From Podospora pseudoanserina (Eukaryota > Ascomycota > Sordariomycetes > Sordariales > Podosporaceae), in contig NC_085922.1 of assembly GCF_035222485.1 (NCBI RefSeq), positions 2,557,001 through 2,621,000 of the forward strand: a DNA stretch of 64,000 bases, in the 5' to 3' direction. Position numbers and translations under genes: made by a program. Below, piece by piece: positions 10,377 to 21,658 of this stretch (the stretch's first letter is position 1; each line of letters opens with the position of its first letter). Below the pieces are notes generated by a model. That model was not told where the DNA came from, made no database searches, and saw only the letters and a program-made list of their open reading frames with translations.

Positions 10377-13300
10377 CTAAAAGCAATTCAGGCTCCCCTT
10401 CTTCTTCTTCTTGCTAATCGTGTTCATCCTCTCCTCCAAATGCGCCCTCGCAATCTCGGCATCCCTCCTCTTCCTCCTCTCCTCCTCCACCTGCTGCAGA
10501 CTCCACCTGTTATCCTGCTGCGGCTTCTCCTTCAGGTCCTTAATCTCCTGCTCCAGCTCCAGCGCCCTTCTCCTCCAGGCGTCACAATCCGCCCTCATCG
10601 CCAGCTGCTGCCTCTCCAGGTCAGTCAAGGCCTCTTCGAGGGTGGTGGTAAGCTGCTTCTCTGCCTTGAGGTGCTTTTCGATGAGGCGGATGCGCGCTTC
10701 CTGGTCTTCTTGGATCTGGGAGATACCGCCTACGTCCTTGGAGGGGGGGCGGGGAGTGGGGGATGTGGTGCCTGAGTTGTTGGATGGGAGGGGCGGGAGG
10801 GGGATTGCTGGTGGGGGGGAGGGTAAAGAGGCGACCGAGGATGATTTGCGGACGCCGTGGCCGTTTTGCTGGGTTTGCGAGTTGGATCGTTGGGGGGTGT
10901 CGGTTGAGTCGTTGGGGAGGATGCTGTCGTATTTGGCCTGGCTGATTGTTAGTCTCCGATAGCAAATAAGTAGAGGACAGAAAAAAACGTACCTGAAGAG
11001 CAGAATACTCCTCCTTGATGGCATCCAATTCGCCCTGCAATCTCACCTTGGCAGCATTCGCCTCCTCCAGCTGCTGGTTCCTCTCCGTCTGAAGCAGCGA
11101 CAGCCTGTTGCTAGCAGCCTGGACCTGGTCGAAATTCTTATTAAGCTGGTCCTCAAGCTCCTCCACAAGCCGCGAGTTCTTCTTGTTCTTGACCTCGAGA
11201 TCGACCACCTTCTTCTTCACCAACGCCACCTGCTCCTTGACAGGGAAGCCCTGCCCGGTGGGGCCCCTCTGCTTCTCCGACTCGGCAGCGAGCACCTCGG
11301 CCAAGCTGGCTCTAACAGCCTCGAGGTCGCGCATGATGGTGTCGTTGATGTTGGACAGCTCAACAATGTCCTGCTCAAGCTCCAGTCGCCTGCCTTGCTC
11401 CTCTGACAGCGCCTTTTGGGCACCGGCAAGATCGCTGATGCGGTCGCTGATCTTCTCGACACTGACATCCAGTCCGAGAGCATAGGCTACCTGGGTGGCA
11501 ACCTTCATGAGCTCTTCGCGAGCTTCAGTCAGATCACTCTCAAGCCGCTTAGTCCGGTTGGCATGCTCTGTCTTGAGAGCAGCCAGCTGAGACTCCAGAT
11601 CACGTCTGCCGGCCAGCATGATCTCGTTAACATCCTTCTGGTGGGCTGACTGTAACTCGTGAACGCTCTCCTGATGAGCCTTGATAGATTGCTCATGGTC
11701 AGAGATTGTCGCCTCGAGTTTCGCAACCAGGTCCTTCTGTTCAGCTGCTTCGCTGACCGCCTCATCACGCTCCTTGATAGCCTGCTCGAAAGCCTCCTTC
11801 GTCTCCTGGTGCTGCTTCTCAGCCTCGGCCACCTTTGTCTGGCTGGTGTTAATGAGAGCCTTGTACTCCTCGATTTCGGTACGGAGAAAGTCGACAAGCT
11901 TCGTGTCTTCACCCCCGCTTTGCTTTGGAGTCTCACCAACTGCCCTCTCATTACCACCCTCAGGCTTCTCCTCAACCTTGACCTCCGAAAGCTTAGCAGT
12001 AAAAGAAGCAACCTGAGCCTCGAGCTCGCTGATAGTCTTCTTCAGCTGCTCCTCATTATCCTGAAGAGCCTGCACAGCAGACCTATGCCTTTCCTCCCAG
12101 GTGGACAGCTCCTTCTCCAGCTCAGCAATCTTTTCCTCACGAGCTGCCAACTGAGCAGCCGCCTCCTCGGAAGTCTCGTTCGTGGCGGCGGTAGCATTGG
12201 CGCTCACGGCCGTCTGCTTGATCAGCTCCTGCAGTTCCGCAAACTGAGCCTCCAGCTCCTTCTCCCGAACTTCATTCGCCTGCTGCAGCTCCTTGATGCG
12301 CATCTCGCTCTGCTCCAGCTGATTCCGGAGGTTCGACACAACTGCCATGTCCATAGGCGAGGCAGCCTTCAAACTCGACCGTTCACGGGTCAGTCCAGAG
12401 ATGATGGTCATCTTGGTCTCCATCTCCTTCTTGGCCGTCGCGATGTTGGTCTCGAGCTCCTGTATCCTCTCGGAGCGAGCGTGGAGCTCGTGCATGGCGG
12501 CGTTGAGGTTGAGCTCAAAGTTCTGCATCACATCTGGCTGATCCTCAAAGTGCTCGGCGGCGATGTTTCGGAGCGAGGCAAATGACCTGTGAGCCCGATC
12601 GATGATCATGAGTGTTTGACTAGACTTGCGGCGGATGACATGGCCGGCCTTGCCGGAATCCTCGTTGGCGGCCTGAGCCCTGGCGACCTGGGTCTTGAGC
12701 TCTTCCACCATGTCGAGGGCGTGTTGATGCCGTTCCTCCAGCTGAGCGTACCGCTCGGCCAGTTCCTTCTCTGCGGCCTCCTTCTCCGCGGCGATAGCCT
12801 TCAACCGGTGAACCTCGGTCGTGGCATCGGCGCCATTTGTGGGCTCCGTTGGCGACTCGGGAGCAGAACCAGATTTGGGCACAGCGGTGCCAGCATCCGA
12901 GACATCCAATGTCGTAGACGGAGATTCTAGAGCCGACGAAAGCTCTGATGAGAGTGACCGCATAGAAAGATGCGTGGTATCCTTGGTCTCATTAGTTCTA
13001 GCGTCAGACAGGAATGAGGTAGGTCTTGTCAGCATTGGCGATGTCACCGAGAGAATCGAATCTCGCTGGCGACTAGGGTGCTTAGCCTCGTCCACCATAT
13101 CCTGCAGCTGGCCCAAAGCCCGGAGAGCCTCCTCATACTTGGCATGGAGGAGATCATACTCGTTGAGTGTCGCCTCGTGCTCAACCCTAAGACCGAGAAG
13201 CTCTTGATTCATAGTCTCGAGTTTGTCGGCCACAAACTTGGACTGAGCCGGGCTCGCGGGATACTCAAGCACCTCGCCGTCGTTGGCCAACGGCGACAAT

Positions 13301-15838
13301 TTCCGTGGCCTCTTTTGCCCATCAACTGGCTCCTCTCCCTCCTCCGGGATATCCTCCTCTCCAATCTCGGGGATGGTCTCTTCCAGTTGACTATGGCGGC
13401 TGACATGGCTGTGGCTGCGCGAATGGTCGGCGATGCTCCGGCTGGCCGTGCGCCGGTGGCCGGCTCCGTTGGTGGCAGTGCCGTTGGCGGCTCCGACTTC
13501 GGCCTCGGGAGCCGGAGTTGTAGGCTGGATTTGATCTAACTCGTATAACAAAGAGTCCAGCTTTCCAAGGCTGCGTTGCCGCTCCACCACCTGCTCCAGC
13601 CTGTCAATCTCACGCTGCATCAGCTCAGCATCCTGGTCAGCCTCGGCAAGGCGCTCCTCCAGGGTCGAGATGTAGTTCTCACACGCAGCCTCGTTTTCGC
13701 GGACCCGGGCAATTTCTTTGCGTAACTCCATGACGATGGCTGTGTTCTTTTCCTCGCCTGACGTGTGGCCGTCCAACTTGGTCTCCAGGTCGTGCAGGTA
13801 GCTTTCGGTGTTGGCCTCGCGGTCCATGAGCTTCTGCAGCCGGGCCTGGAGCTGATTGTTGATCGTTTCGGCGTAGGCGCAGTTGGACTCTTTTTCCAGC
13901 AGAGATCCCTCAGTGCTGGACAGGGTTGCCCTGGTACTCGCTAGCGACTGTTCTAGAGACTGGATCGTCTTTTCGTACTCGAGCACAACCTGTTCCACCG
14001 CCTGTGCGAAGCTATTGGAGCGATTTAACCGCTCTGTGGCACTGTCACCCAGGTTCTTCTCGAGCTGGTTCTCCAACTGCTCTTCATCGCGAGCCCGCGC
14101 CAGCTCGGCAATGAGCTTCGCGTGCCGCTGGCTCAGAGCCGTATAGTTTTCCTGGGCATCCAGTAGCTGGTTCTGGAGTTCCACCTCCCGCTCACTCTGC
14201 CGCTCGGGCCTCTCGCCTGGGGCCAGGGTGCGTCGCTCTCCCCCGCCGCGTTCTGCACTCCGGATTTGCTCCCGCAGAAATGCTACTTCGGCCTTGAGAC
14301 GATCGATTATGGCCTGCTTGTCCCCCTCCTCAACCTGCTGGATCCGCGGCTTGCTCTGGATCGCTCGGGCCCTCTGCGCATATTGAACCGTATTCAACGT
14401 CTCGCTCAGGTGGAACTCGGCCGGCGTGACACAGGCAATCATGTACGTGATGGCATTCCCGCCCAGTGAGTCTTGGAGCAGTCGTGTTAGCTTCGAGTCC
14501 CGGTACGACACATGCGCCCCGGCCTGTCGCGAAGACAGCTGCGAGATGACCTTGCCGAGTGCTGCCAGACCAGCATTGATCGAAATACCCTCCTTTGCCC
14601 GCTCTCCCTGGGCACCCGTGTTCTTGAGACGCTCGCTGCCGGCTAAATCCACGAAATGCATTTTGCTGTCGGTCGTTACCAGAGATTCGCTCCCAGACAA
14701 GCCTTCCACCGGCATCGACATGCGCCTCTCTGCTCCCGTCATCGGCTTGCTCTTCTTTTGCACCAGGTTCAAGCTGAATACGGCATGGGAGCGCGACGAT
14801 CGGGCGTTGATCGCTGTCGCATCCGTCTGTCGAACTATCGATCCTTGCTCCAGCACATGCATCAGGTCGTCCACCGAGTTGACTTCCACCTGTCGCAAAC
14901 CGGTCAAAAGAATGTTGCCCTTGACGTCTTCGCGAATCGTGACGGCTCCCCGTTCATGAAATGGGATGGTATCGTCGACCAACAGGTCTCTCAACTGCTC
15001 GTTGTAGATCTCGACATATGACGCGCGCAAGGTCCAGTTCTTTTCCGCCCCTTTCGTGAAACTGACAGGCGGGTTCGAGAACCGAGCCGGTGTTCGGAGC
15101 TGTGACATGGAACTGCGGTTAGGGTTGATCTTTGAACCTTCCAACCGTTCAAACAGCGCAGTGGCGGCGCGTGGGATCACACCTGAATATCACAGTCAGC
15201 ACCGTCTAGCAGTTGGCGCGGGTTGGGGAGTATACTCACCCATTTGCTCCAGACTTTCCTGGTCACCCGCTGTGCCCATCGTGTAAGATTTGCCCGCGCC
15301 GGACTGGCCGTACGCGAGAAGGGATACATTGTACCCCTGGGTAAAGGCGTTGACTCCCTCGTCTAGATACTCCCATATTCCGGCCTGGCCAACTTCGGGG
15401 CCGAACACTCTATCAAAGACAAAAAGCTTGCGGCCCTGCGGTGACTCGATCGACAGGCTCGTTGGCGAATGCACCTGGACCATGGATCGCTGAAACCGCT
15501 GAGGTATAAGCTCGAAGCCCGGGTCTTCGGGCCTTAGAGGTGGGCGCACGCGAACCACTGCTCAACATGTCAGAAATGCAGGTGTCCGTGGCAGCGGTGG
15601 CACGCGAGACACACAGTCGGTGGACGGCGTGCCGGGGGTTCACCAAGCGGGATCCGAGGTATGCTGTGTACTCACCAACTTTGACGGCGGTCTTTGATTC
15701 CTCGTCCGAGGCTCTGCTTCCTCCGGCCGACTTGCCCTGCATGCTCATGCGGCTGCTACTTCTCGGAGCCGGGCGGACCATGGCGCTCATTGGCCGTGCA
15801 GGCAGTGTGCCCGGCGACGCTGGTGGTGAGCTTGCCAT
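10377..15838 (-). CDS. kinesin-4-like motor protein with long coiled-coil stalk
   Basis: Microtubule plus-end-type motor. Four exons: 15676-15838, 15240-15557, 10993-15182 and 10377-10937. They join in frame to 1,743 residues. A short Ser/Pro-rich N-terminus leads into the motor at about residue 50 (VVVRVRPP). The P-loop GQSGAGKSYT lies near 138-147, a variant of the usual GQTGSGKTYT. Further on are switch I (NARSSRSHAVF), switch II (VDLAGSERL) and YRDSKLTRLLQDSLGG. The motor ends with MIACVTPAEFHLSETLNTVQ and RARAIQSKP, which resemble KIF4-type kinesins. The rest, to about residue 1,730, is heptad-rich coiled coil broken by Ser/Thr/Pro linkers, for example around SRHSQLEETIPE. It ends KKKKKGSLNCF. 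By analogy it may act in organelle transport or microtubule dynamics. Family placement rests on motor motifs only. An in-frame extension past the stop is listed separately. Confidence 0.9.
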
Positions 15839-16300
15839 AGCAGCGAAGCGGGACTGGGGGCGTGGAGCTCTAATAAGTAGTAGGTCTCGATCTAATCAAT
15901 CGACTTGAACCAGCGCGGTGGGACGGGCCACTCGATTTTTGCCGCAGTCGTCCTTGAGCTCGTACAGGTAGGTACAGCTAGGCCCAATCGTGGAACGTGT
16001 GACGGGACGAACCGTCTCTCGGTGGTTAAAAGGGAAGAGGCAGAAGAGGCAGAGGCAGAATATTCGTCTGTCTGTCGAATAGCCACGACCCCGCAAAAGG
16101 GCTTATGCTTCTGCACTCGGTCGTCTGGCAGGCGTCATATGTTTTGTCGTTGGAAATTCGTGAATTCTCCTGTGTGTCGTCGGCGGGTATTCTGGGGGAG
16201 TTGCTGTCTGATGCCAGGGGCGCTTGGAAGGTCCCCTTGTTTATTTGATTGCGCCGACAAGGGTGGCGCAAATTACAAACGCGTCCCCTGAAGCTGCGCC

Positions 16301-16337
16301 GGGGGGGTCGATTGGGGTCGATTGGGGCCGATTGGGG
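16301..16337 (+). repeat. 10-bp G-run repeat with G-quadruplex potential
   Basis: Four GGGG runs (304-307, 314-317, 324-327 and 334-337 of the 16-kb block) are separated by six-base spacers TCGATT, TCGATT and CCGATT. This gives an exact 10-bp period. It lies about 460-500 bp upstream of the kinesin start codon, with the G-rich strand being the non-template-like + strand. Confidence 0.75.
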
Positions 16338-16670
16338 TCCCTGGAGTCGCTTCGCTATAAAGTTATCGACTCCGGATGCGAACCGGAACGACACGATCGC
16401 ACAAAACGCAACGCCGAGAGCCTCTCGCTTCCAGGCTGGTGATGTTTTATTTTTATTTTTTATTTTTGTTTTTTTGGGTGTTTCGTTCTCCTTTTTTTCT
16501 GTCTTTCGCTCTGCCAGTCAATGGCTTGTTAGTCGCTGTATGTGTTTTTCTGGTGGCTCGATGCGGTGAGACGGCGGCTCAGGAGAAAACTCTGAAGATT
16601 TTCCCTTCAGCTGTGAGCTCAGTTTGTTGGCGAGAGAGGTACCGAGCAGCCCACTCAGAAGCCAGAACAA

Positions 16671-16700
16671 GCAAGCAGTGGCAAGCAGTGGCAAGCAGTT
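16671..16700 (+). repeat. 10-bp tandem repeat, three copies
   Basis: Three consecutive copies of GCAAGCAGTG, the last ending in T instead of G. No function is visible. Confidence 0.85.
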
Positions 16701-18972
16701 GATGAACACACAAATAGATATTGCAGCAGCAGAATAATAATGACAGCTCTTTCACTCACCGTTTCCCTCAGCAGCAAACTTCCCCCACAAACAGCTGTGC
16801 CCTGTGGAATTTGTCAGTTCTCTTCCAGTCCATCAGTGTCACCACACAGGCCGTGTTGGGGGTGCCCGAGGCGGGACGGCCTTGCAGCGTTAGCTCGAGT
16901 AGAACCAAGCAACCAGATGCCAAAAGGGGACTAGCTCCCAGTGCGCACATCAGACGGCGGCTTCCCTCCGTTCTGGGGACGCGGTGCTTCCCCTGTAAAG
17001 GCCGAACGCTCTGGCCACCAGGTGACAGCTGGGCTTCCTATGGTAGACCTGACTCCCACTCTACGGATATTTCAAAGTTACCGGTGGACTCGGCCGCCGA
17101 GGTCTAAGGTGGTGAAGGACGAGACAACACCCATATATCGGACATTCCGTCTGTTCCCAGCAACTTTGGACATGACGATCTGCCTTTCCAGATCTTGTTT
17201 GTGTGCTTCCATGTTCACAGTGGAGTCTGGGATGAGCTGCATCTGAACTTCTCGCCCAGAGGTGCAGCACAGGGTTGCAACTTCTGGATTAGACGAATTT
17301 AGCTGCAGAACAAGGCACCAGTTTTCATCCACTCACTGTTTGGGGGAACACTATCTGCAGGCACAACACCACTATTCGGCAGCACCATCCAATCATGGAC
17401 TAGTTTCTACCTTCTACGCCTCTTCCTCCAGACCTCGATAATCTCATCGGTATCTTCAGAAGGGGCCACAAGACGGAACAGGTTACAGACAGCAAACATA
17501 ATCGGCCTGTTATCGTCAGTGTCAACCCCCACCTAGCATCCCCCAACTTGAAGAAGCAAAGTTGCACCACACCATTCGCATTCCAACAAGAAAAGATCAC
17601 CAGACGCAGCAAAGATTTGCTCAATCAGGTGCCCCAGCCCCTCTTTTGGCCACCAGTCAGACGCTTGATAGCTCCGGCTGCCGGGCCCAAAGATATCCGT
17701 CCCGGCTGGCCGGTGCGGTACGGGACGGCTTACCTTGCTTACCTAGGTCCTCCTCCCGTCCCCAAGACCACACAAGCCAGACCCTAGGTCCGGAGCTGTT
17801 GGTCCATCCTCACCCACCAATAGTCCGGTCCGGAGAAATCGGTGATGTACATGTGCCTCAGCAGATAACCGCAGCGGAGAATTCCTCTTGATGGTTAAAA
17901 TGTCCAGCTGTCACCCGTCAGTGTGATCAACTCCATGTTCAAAGTGTCCACACTCAAATAGGACAGCTGATAGGCGGGACCACAGTTTCAGAATCTCTGG
18001 CTTGGCAGCACATCGCTCAGCAATGCCGCCGACATGCAACGCCTTGACCCCTTTTCCTTCATGCAAAGTCTACAGAGTGTAGAGCCCATGCATAGAACTC
18101 CAGTTACAACCAAGCTTGATGAGTTTCTAAAGAGACACGGCATATAGCTTCATGGATCCTGAAACCATGACATATGTTTCTTTCTTTCAATATATACTGC
18201 CATACAAACTGATCCCTTCATGATCCCACTGTCATCCTCCTCGGTCTCGAACTCGTCTTTCACACCCGACAGACACGCCTGTGATACCCCATGGGGAGAG
18301 GCCACCGGAGACTTACTAGTCTCCCCCCTCCTCACCGGCGTTCCCATCGGAGCGGAGCGGTGCCGTATTCCCGCTCCCCGGAACCCGGTCCGATAGCAAA
18401 GGAAGCGTTTCTTTCCCAAAGCAGAAATGTTTTGGAAATCCCTCTCCCCCTTCAATTCAACCCTTGAGACATGTGCGCTCGGTTCTTTGGTGTGGGGAAG
18501 AAAACGGCCGTGCGCACGGACGGTATCTGCAAGAGGTCGAGACCCGAATCCATCACGACATCAGGACCAACTTTAGAAATTGCCTTTTTCCAAGGCGGAG
18601 AGCGGCGAGAAGTTCATCCTTCTTCTGATAGTGAGAGGAGAAGGAGGTCCGAGCAATGACCACTGTGGTAAGTCATCACCAATCATGGCGTAGATCGACC
18701 ACGTGCGATTATTCCCCGAATGGTTGTTTTATCTTAGCTCTTCCTATTCTCCGCCCTGGAGACCTCCGTACGGCCGTACACGGCTTGCCTTAGAGACAGA
18801 TGAGGAAGGTAGACACTCGGAATATCTGCAGCTAGAAGAATGGAGATGTTGAGGAAATTATTGGCATTGAAATGGGGTTTGACAGGTGAAACTTCTAAAC
18901 TTGACATTGACGACCGTTGAAAGCGGGGCTTATTCCTGGGGAGCCGACAGGGGTGGCAGACAGTTAAGCTTC

Positions 18973-19012
18973 TCACGTGATATGGCGCTAGGTTCGCGCG
19001 CTTCATGGCGCG
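18973..19012. promoter_or_regulatory. candidate EME1 promoter elements
   Basis: The palindrome TCACGTGA (18973-18980, E-box type) is followed by two CGCG patches, TCGCGCGC and GGCGCGTC, about 170-215 bp upstream of the EME1 start. CGCG cores are what MBF-type cell-cycle regulators bind in other fungi, which would suit a repair gene. This is inference from motifs only. Confidence 0.3.
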
Positions 19013-19185
19013 TCTCTTTAGCTAACGAGAAACTGTCTCGACTCCAGAACATCGGCGTTGTGTTGTTGCCCCCCGACGTCATTTAAACAATGGCCGGCAC
19101 TTGAGGGTCCCCAGAAACTACACTACCCCACAAGCAACACATCACGTTACAAGGATCTCTTGGTTGCGCCTCTGCCTCATATACG

Positions 19186-21408
19186 ATGACCGAGATTGTC
19201 GATCTTCTCGCGAGCTCTCCGCCTCGGCCACCCACAGCTCGCCAACCATCTCTCCCGGCTGCAGGCTCCAAACGGCGCCCACCTAGGGAGAAATCACCAA
19301 TTATCGAAGATGCCCTCTTCGTCTCGGACGATGAGTTGGCAGCTAACCCAGTGGTTGGAACTGGGTGGTCATGGAAAGGGCTTAGCGCAGAAGGACCAGC
19401 GACCAAGAAGCGCCGCATAAGCGCAGCAGACTCAATCGTATCAAGTCCAAAAAGGAACTCTCCGTCATTGGCAGCTTCGATTCCTCCACCTTCTGCGCAG
19501 CCCAGGGATCAGCAACGGAGTAGCTCTGTCCCTAAAGGAGTAAAGAACATTGGAGGAAAGTTCTACCGACCCGGGCTTGATGATTCGGAAGGTGAAATGG
19601 ATGATGATCATTTTCGAAGCCCGTCACCTAAAGGGAAAGAGGTTGCATCTACGCAAAATGGATTCGACCAGCCAGAAATAGACCTTTTGTCTGACGATGA
19701 ACCGGACAGTGACCCTTTCAGATGTTCGCCACCCAGGGGCAAGGAGACTGCACCAACGCGGAGAGGTCTTGACCAGCCAGAAGTGGACTTTCTGTCTGAC
19801 GACGAGCTTTTTGTGAGCGAGACACCCCAAGATAAGGGGAAACAGCCGATGCCAGCTGTACCGAAGCGGAATCTTATGGCGGATGATATCATCTCAAACT
19901 CGCCGGCGCTGACGCAGCGAGCAAAGAGCACACTCAGCAAGACTGCTGACTGGGTTCCTATCTCGAGCTCGGCGCCCATTCCAGCCTCTGATATTGGCCA
20001 CCCGCCGGAGCCATCTCGTCCCTTCCGCAAGACTTGGTCAGAGGTCATTTGGCTTGACGATTCTGACGACGCCATGGATGATGTGGACTCCGATGGAGAC
20101 GATCTCCCTGATATTATGGACCTTGCCAGTTCCAAGCGAAAAACCACCTCTGGGTCAACCTCTAAGCGGCCGCCGACAGTTACCAAATCAAGGAACAAGA
20201 GGTTCACCACAGGTGTCTTATCAGCCAATGCTGTTGACCTCCCAGATGAGGAGAGAAAAACGCAACAAACGAAAACCCCCGCCGAAAAAGCAGCAGAGAA
20301 AGCAACCAAAGCCGCCGCCCTCGCCGCCGAAAGAGAGCGCAAGCGTCTCGAGAAAGAAGCTGCCAAAGAAACCAAAGCCTTTGAAAAGAAAAAAGCAGCC
20401 GCCCTCGCAGAAGTGAACAAACTTCGCACCGACAAAAAGGTCTCTACCCCCGAAATGATCGTCGACCTCCCCATCGGCCTCAACCCAACCATCAAAATCC
20501 AGACCGAGGAACTTCTCAAAGACCTCTCCGTCCAAGTCCAATCCTCCCGCTCCCCGGTTGACAACATCGTCCGCTGGAAGCGAAAGGTAGACGCGGAATA
20601 CAACCCTTCCCTTTCCATCTGGGAACCTGTTCCCCATCGAACCGACACGGAGAAGTACGCCATGGCTATCATGCCCGCCGCTCGGTTTGTGGAGTTATGC
20701 CTCTCCCCATCCACCCCAAACCTGGACTCGCATGTCTCCTCAATGAAGTCCAGTTTTCCCGGATTTACCTTGATCTACCTAATCGAAGGCCTAAACCCCT
20801 TCCTCCGCAAGAAAAAGTCCGCTCGAAACAGGCAGTTTGTCTCCGCCGTCCGTGACGGACTCGATCCCCCTTCTAGCACCCAGCCCAACCGGCCGGCCAA
20901 CAACAACCAAAAAATAATCAACGAAGACCTCGTCGAGCAATCCCTCCTCCAGCTACAGCTTGTTCACTCAGCTCTCATCCACCACACCAACGCCCCGATT
21001 GAAACCTCGCAGCAAATCGCCGTTTTTACTCAGCACATCTCCACTGCGCCGTACCGGCGGTTGAGGGATCAGACGAATGACACCCAGGCGGGGTTCTGCA
21101 TGGACTCTGGGCAGGTCAGGACTGGGACCGAGACGAAGGATATTTATGTGAGGATGCTGCAGGAGGTTGGGCGGGTCACGAAGCCGATCGCGGTGGGGAT
21201 TGCGCAGGAGTATGAGAGCGTGAGTCGGTTGAAGAGGGCGATGGAGGAGGAGGGGCCGTTGATACGGGAGTCGGTGAGGAAGGGGACGAATAGGGATGGG
21301 GGGTTTAGTGATCGGGCGGTTGGGCAGGCTATTAGTAGGCGGGTGCATAAGATATTGCTGGGGAGGGATGGGGGAGTAGTGATATTTGATGGGGGGGCGG
21401 AGGGATGA
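19186..21408 (+). CDS. EME1: EME1/Mms4-like crossover junction endonuclease subunit
   Basis: The non-catalytic partner of MUS81 in the structure-specific nuclease that cuts Holliday-type junctions and stalled forks; nuclear. It is a single exon of 740 residues. Residues 1 to about 330 are disordered and Ser/Pro/acidic-rich, with repeated acidic motifs such as LLSDDEPDSDPF and FLSDDELFVSE. A Lys/Glu/Ala-rich charged helix lies at about 365-405. The ERCC4-type nuclease-like domain follows (IVRWKRKVDAEYNPSLSIWE, FTLIYLIEGLNPFLRKKKSA, QLQLVHSALIHHT). The C-terminal helix-hairpin-helix region contains LQEVGRVTKPIAVGIAQEY. No active-site ERKxxD triad is seen, as expected for EME1. The two SDDE repeats around residues 165-210 resemble duplicated peptides. 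Its 3' end faces that of CRO1, 250 bp apart. Confidence 0.88.
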   Translation: MTEIVDLLASSPPRPPTARQPSLPAAGSKRRPPREKSPIIEDALFVSDDELAANPVVGTGWSWKGLSAEGPATKKRRISAADSIVSSPKRNSPSLAASIPPPSAQPRDQQRSSSVPKGVKNIGGKFYRPGLDDSEGEMDDDHFRSPSPKGKEVASTQNGFDQPEIDLLSDDEPDSDPFRCSPPRGKETAPTRRGLDQPEVDFLSDDELFVSETPQDKGKQPMPAVPKRNLMADDIISNSPALTQRAKSTLSKTADWVPISSSAPIPASDIGHPPEPSRPFRKTWSEVIWLDDSDDAMDDVDSDGDDLPDIMDLASSKRKTTSGSTSKRPPTVTKSRNKRFTTGVLSANAVDLPDEERKTQQTKTPAEKAAEKATKAAALAAERERKRLEKEAAKETKAFEKKKAAALAEVNKLRTDKKVSTPEMIVDLPIGLNPTIKIQTEELLKDLSVQVQSSRSPVDNIVRWKRKVDAEYNPSLSIWEPVPHRTDTEKYAMAIMPAARFVELCLSPSTPNLDSHVSSMKSSFPGFTLIYLIEGLNPFLRKKKSARNRQFVSAVRDGLDPPSSTQPNRPANNNQKIINEDLVEQSLLQLQLVHSALIHHTNAPIETSQQIAVFTQHISTAPYRRLRDQTNDTQAGFCMDSGQVRTGTETKDIYVRMLQEVGRVTKPIAVGIAQEYESVSRLKRAMEEEGPLIRESVRKGTNRDGGFSDRAVGQAISRRVHKILLGRDGGVVIFDGGAEG

Positions 21409-21658
21409 AGGTGAGCGTGTGTAGTATTATATATATGTGTGTGAGTTTGGAGGATCTTGAAAAACACAATGGGATACCACCACCACAGAGTTAGGATATT
21501 TCTTAGATTACCAACATTACAATAATCTTATAATACCATCATGTCAAGCTAATCTCACATGTCAAATCATGCTCCTTTGCCAGCCTCAATCTTCCGCTCC
21601 AATGTACTCCTGCCCCCGATGCCAACAAACAGTGTTTAAAACAACCCGCTCCCTCAGC

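Larger units (their letters stand above)
15839..19185. other. intergenic region between kinesin and EME1 (divergent)
   Basis: A 3.3-kb gap between two divergently transcribed genes; no coding frame is convincing. Near the kinesin it holds a 10-bp-period G-run repeat (16301-16337) and a 10-bp tandem repeat (16671-16700). Near EME1 it holds the 12-bp palindrome GTACGGCCGTAC (18768-18779), the 8-bp palindrome TCACGTGA (18973-18980) and two CGCG-containing patches at about 18995-19012. Confidence 0.6.

Noticed and set aside
16301-16700. Short direct repeats considered as a CRISPR-like array
   Set aside because: Unit and spacer are about 10 bp and the organism is a fungus; these are simple tandem repeats.
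19608-20714. 368-codon antisense frame opposite EME1
   Set aside because: It lies wholly within the EME1 coding region, has no motif, and is explained by the codon bias of the sense gene.
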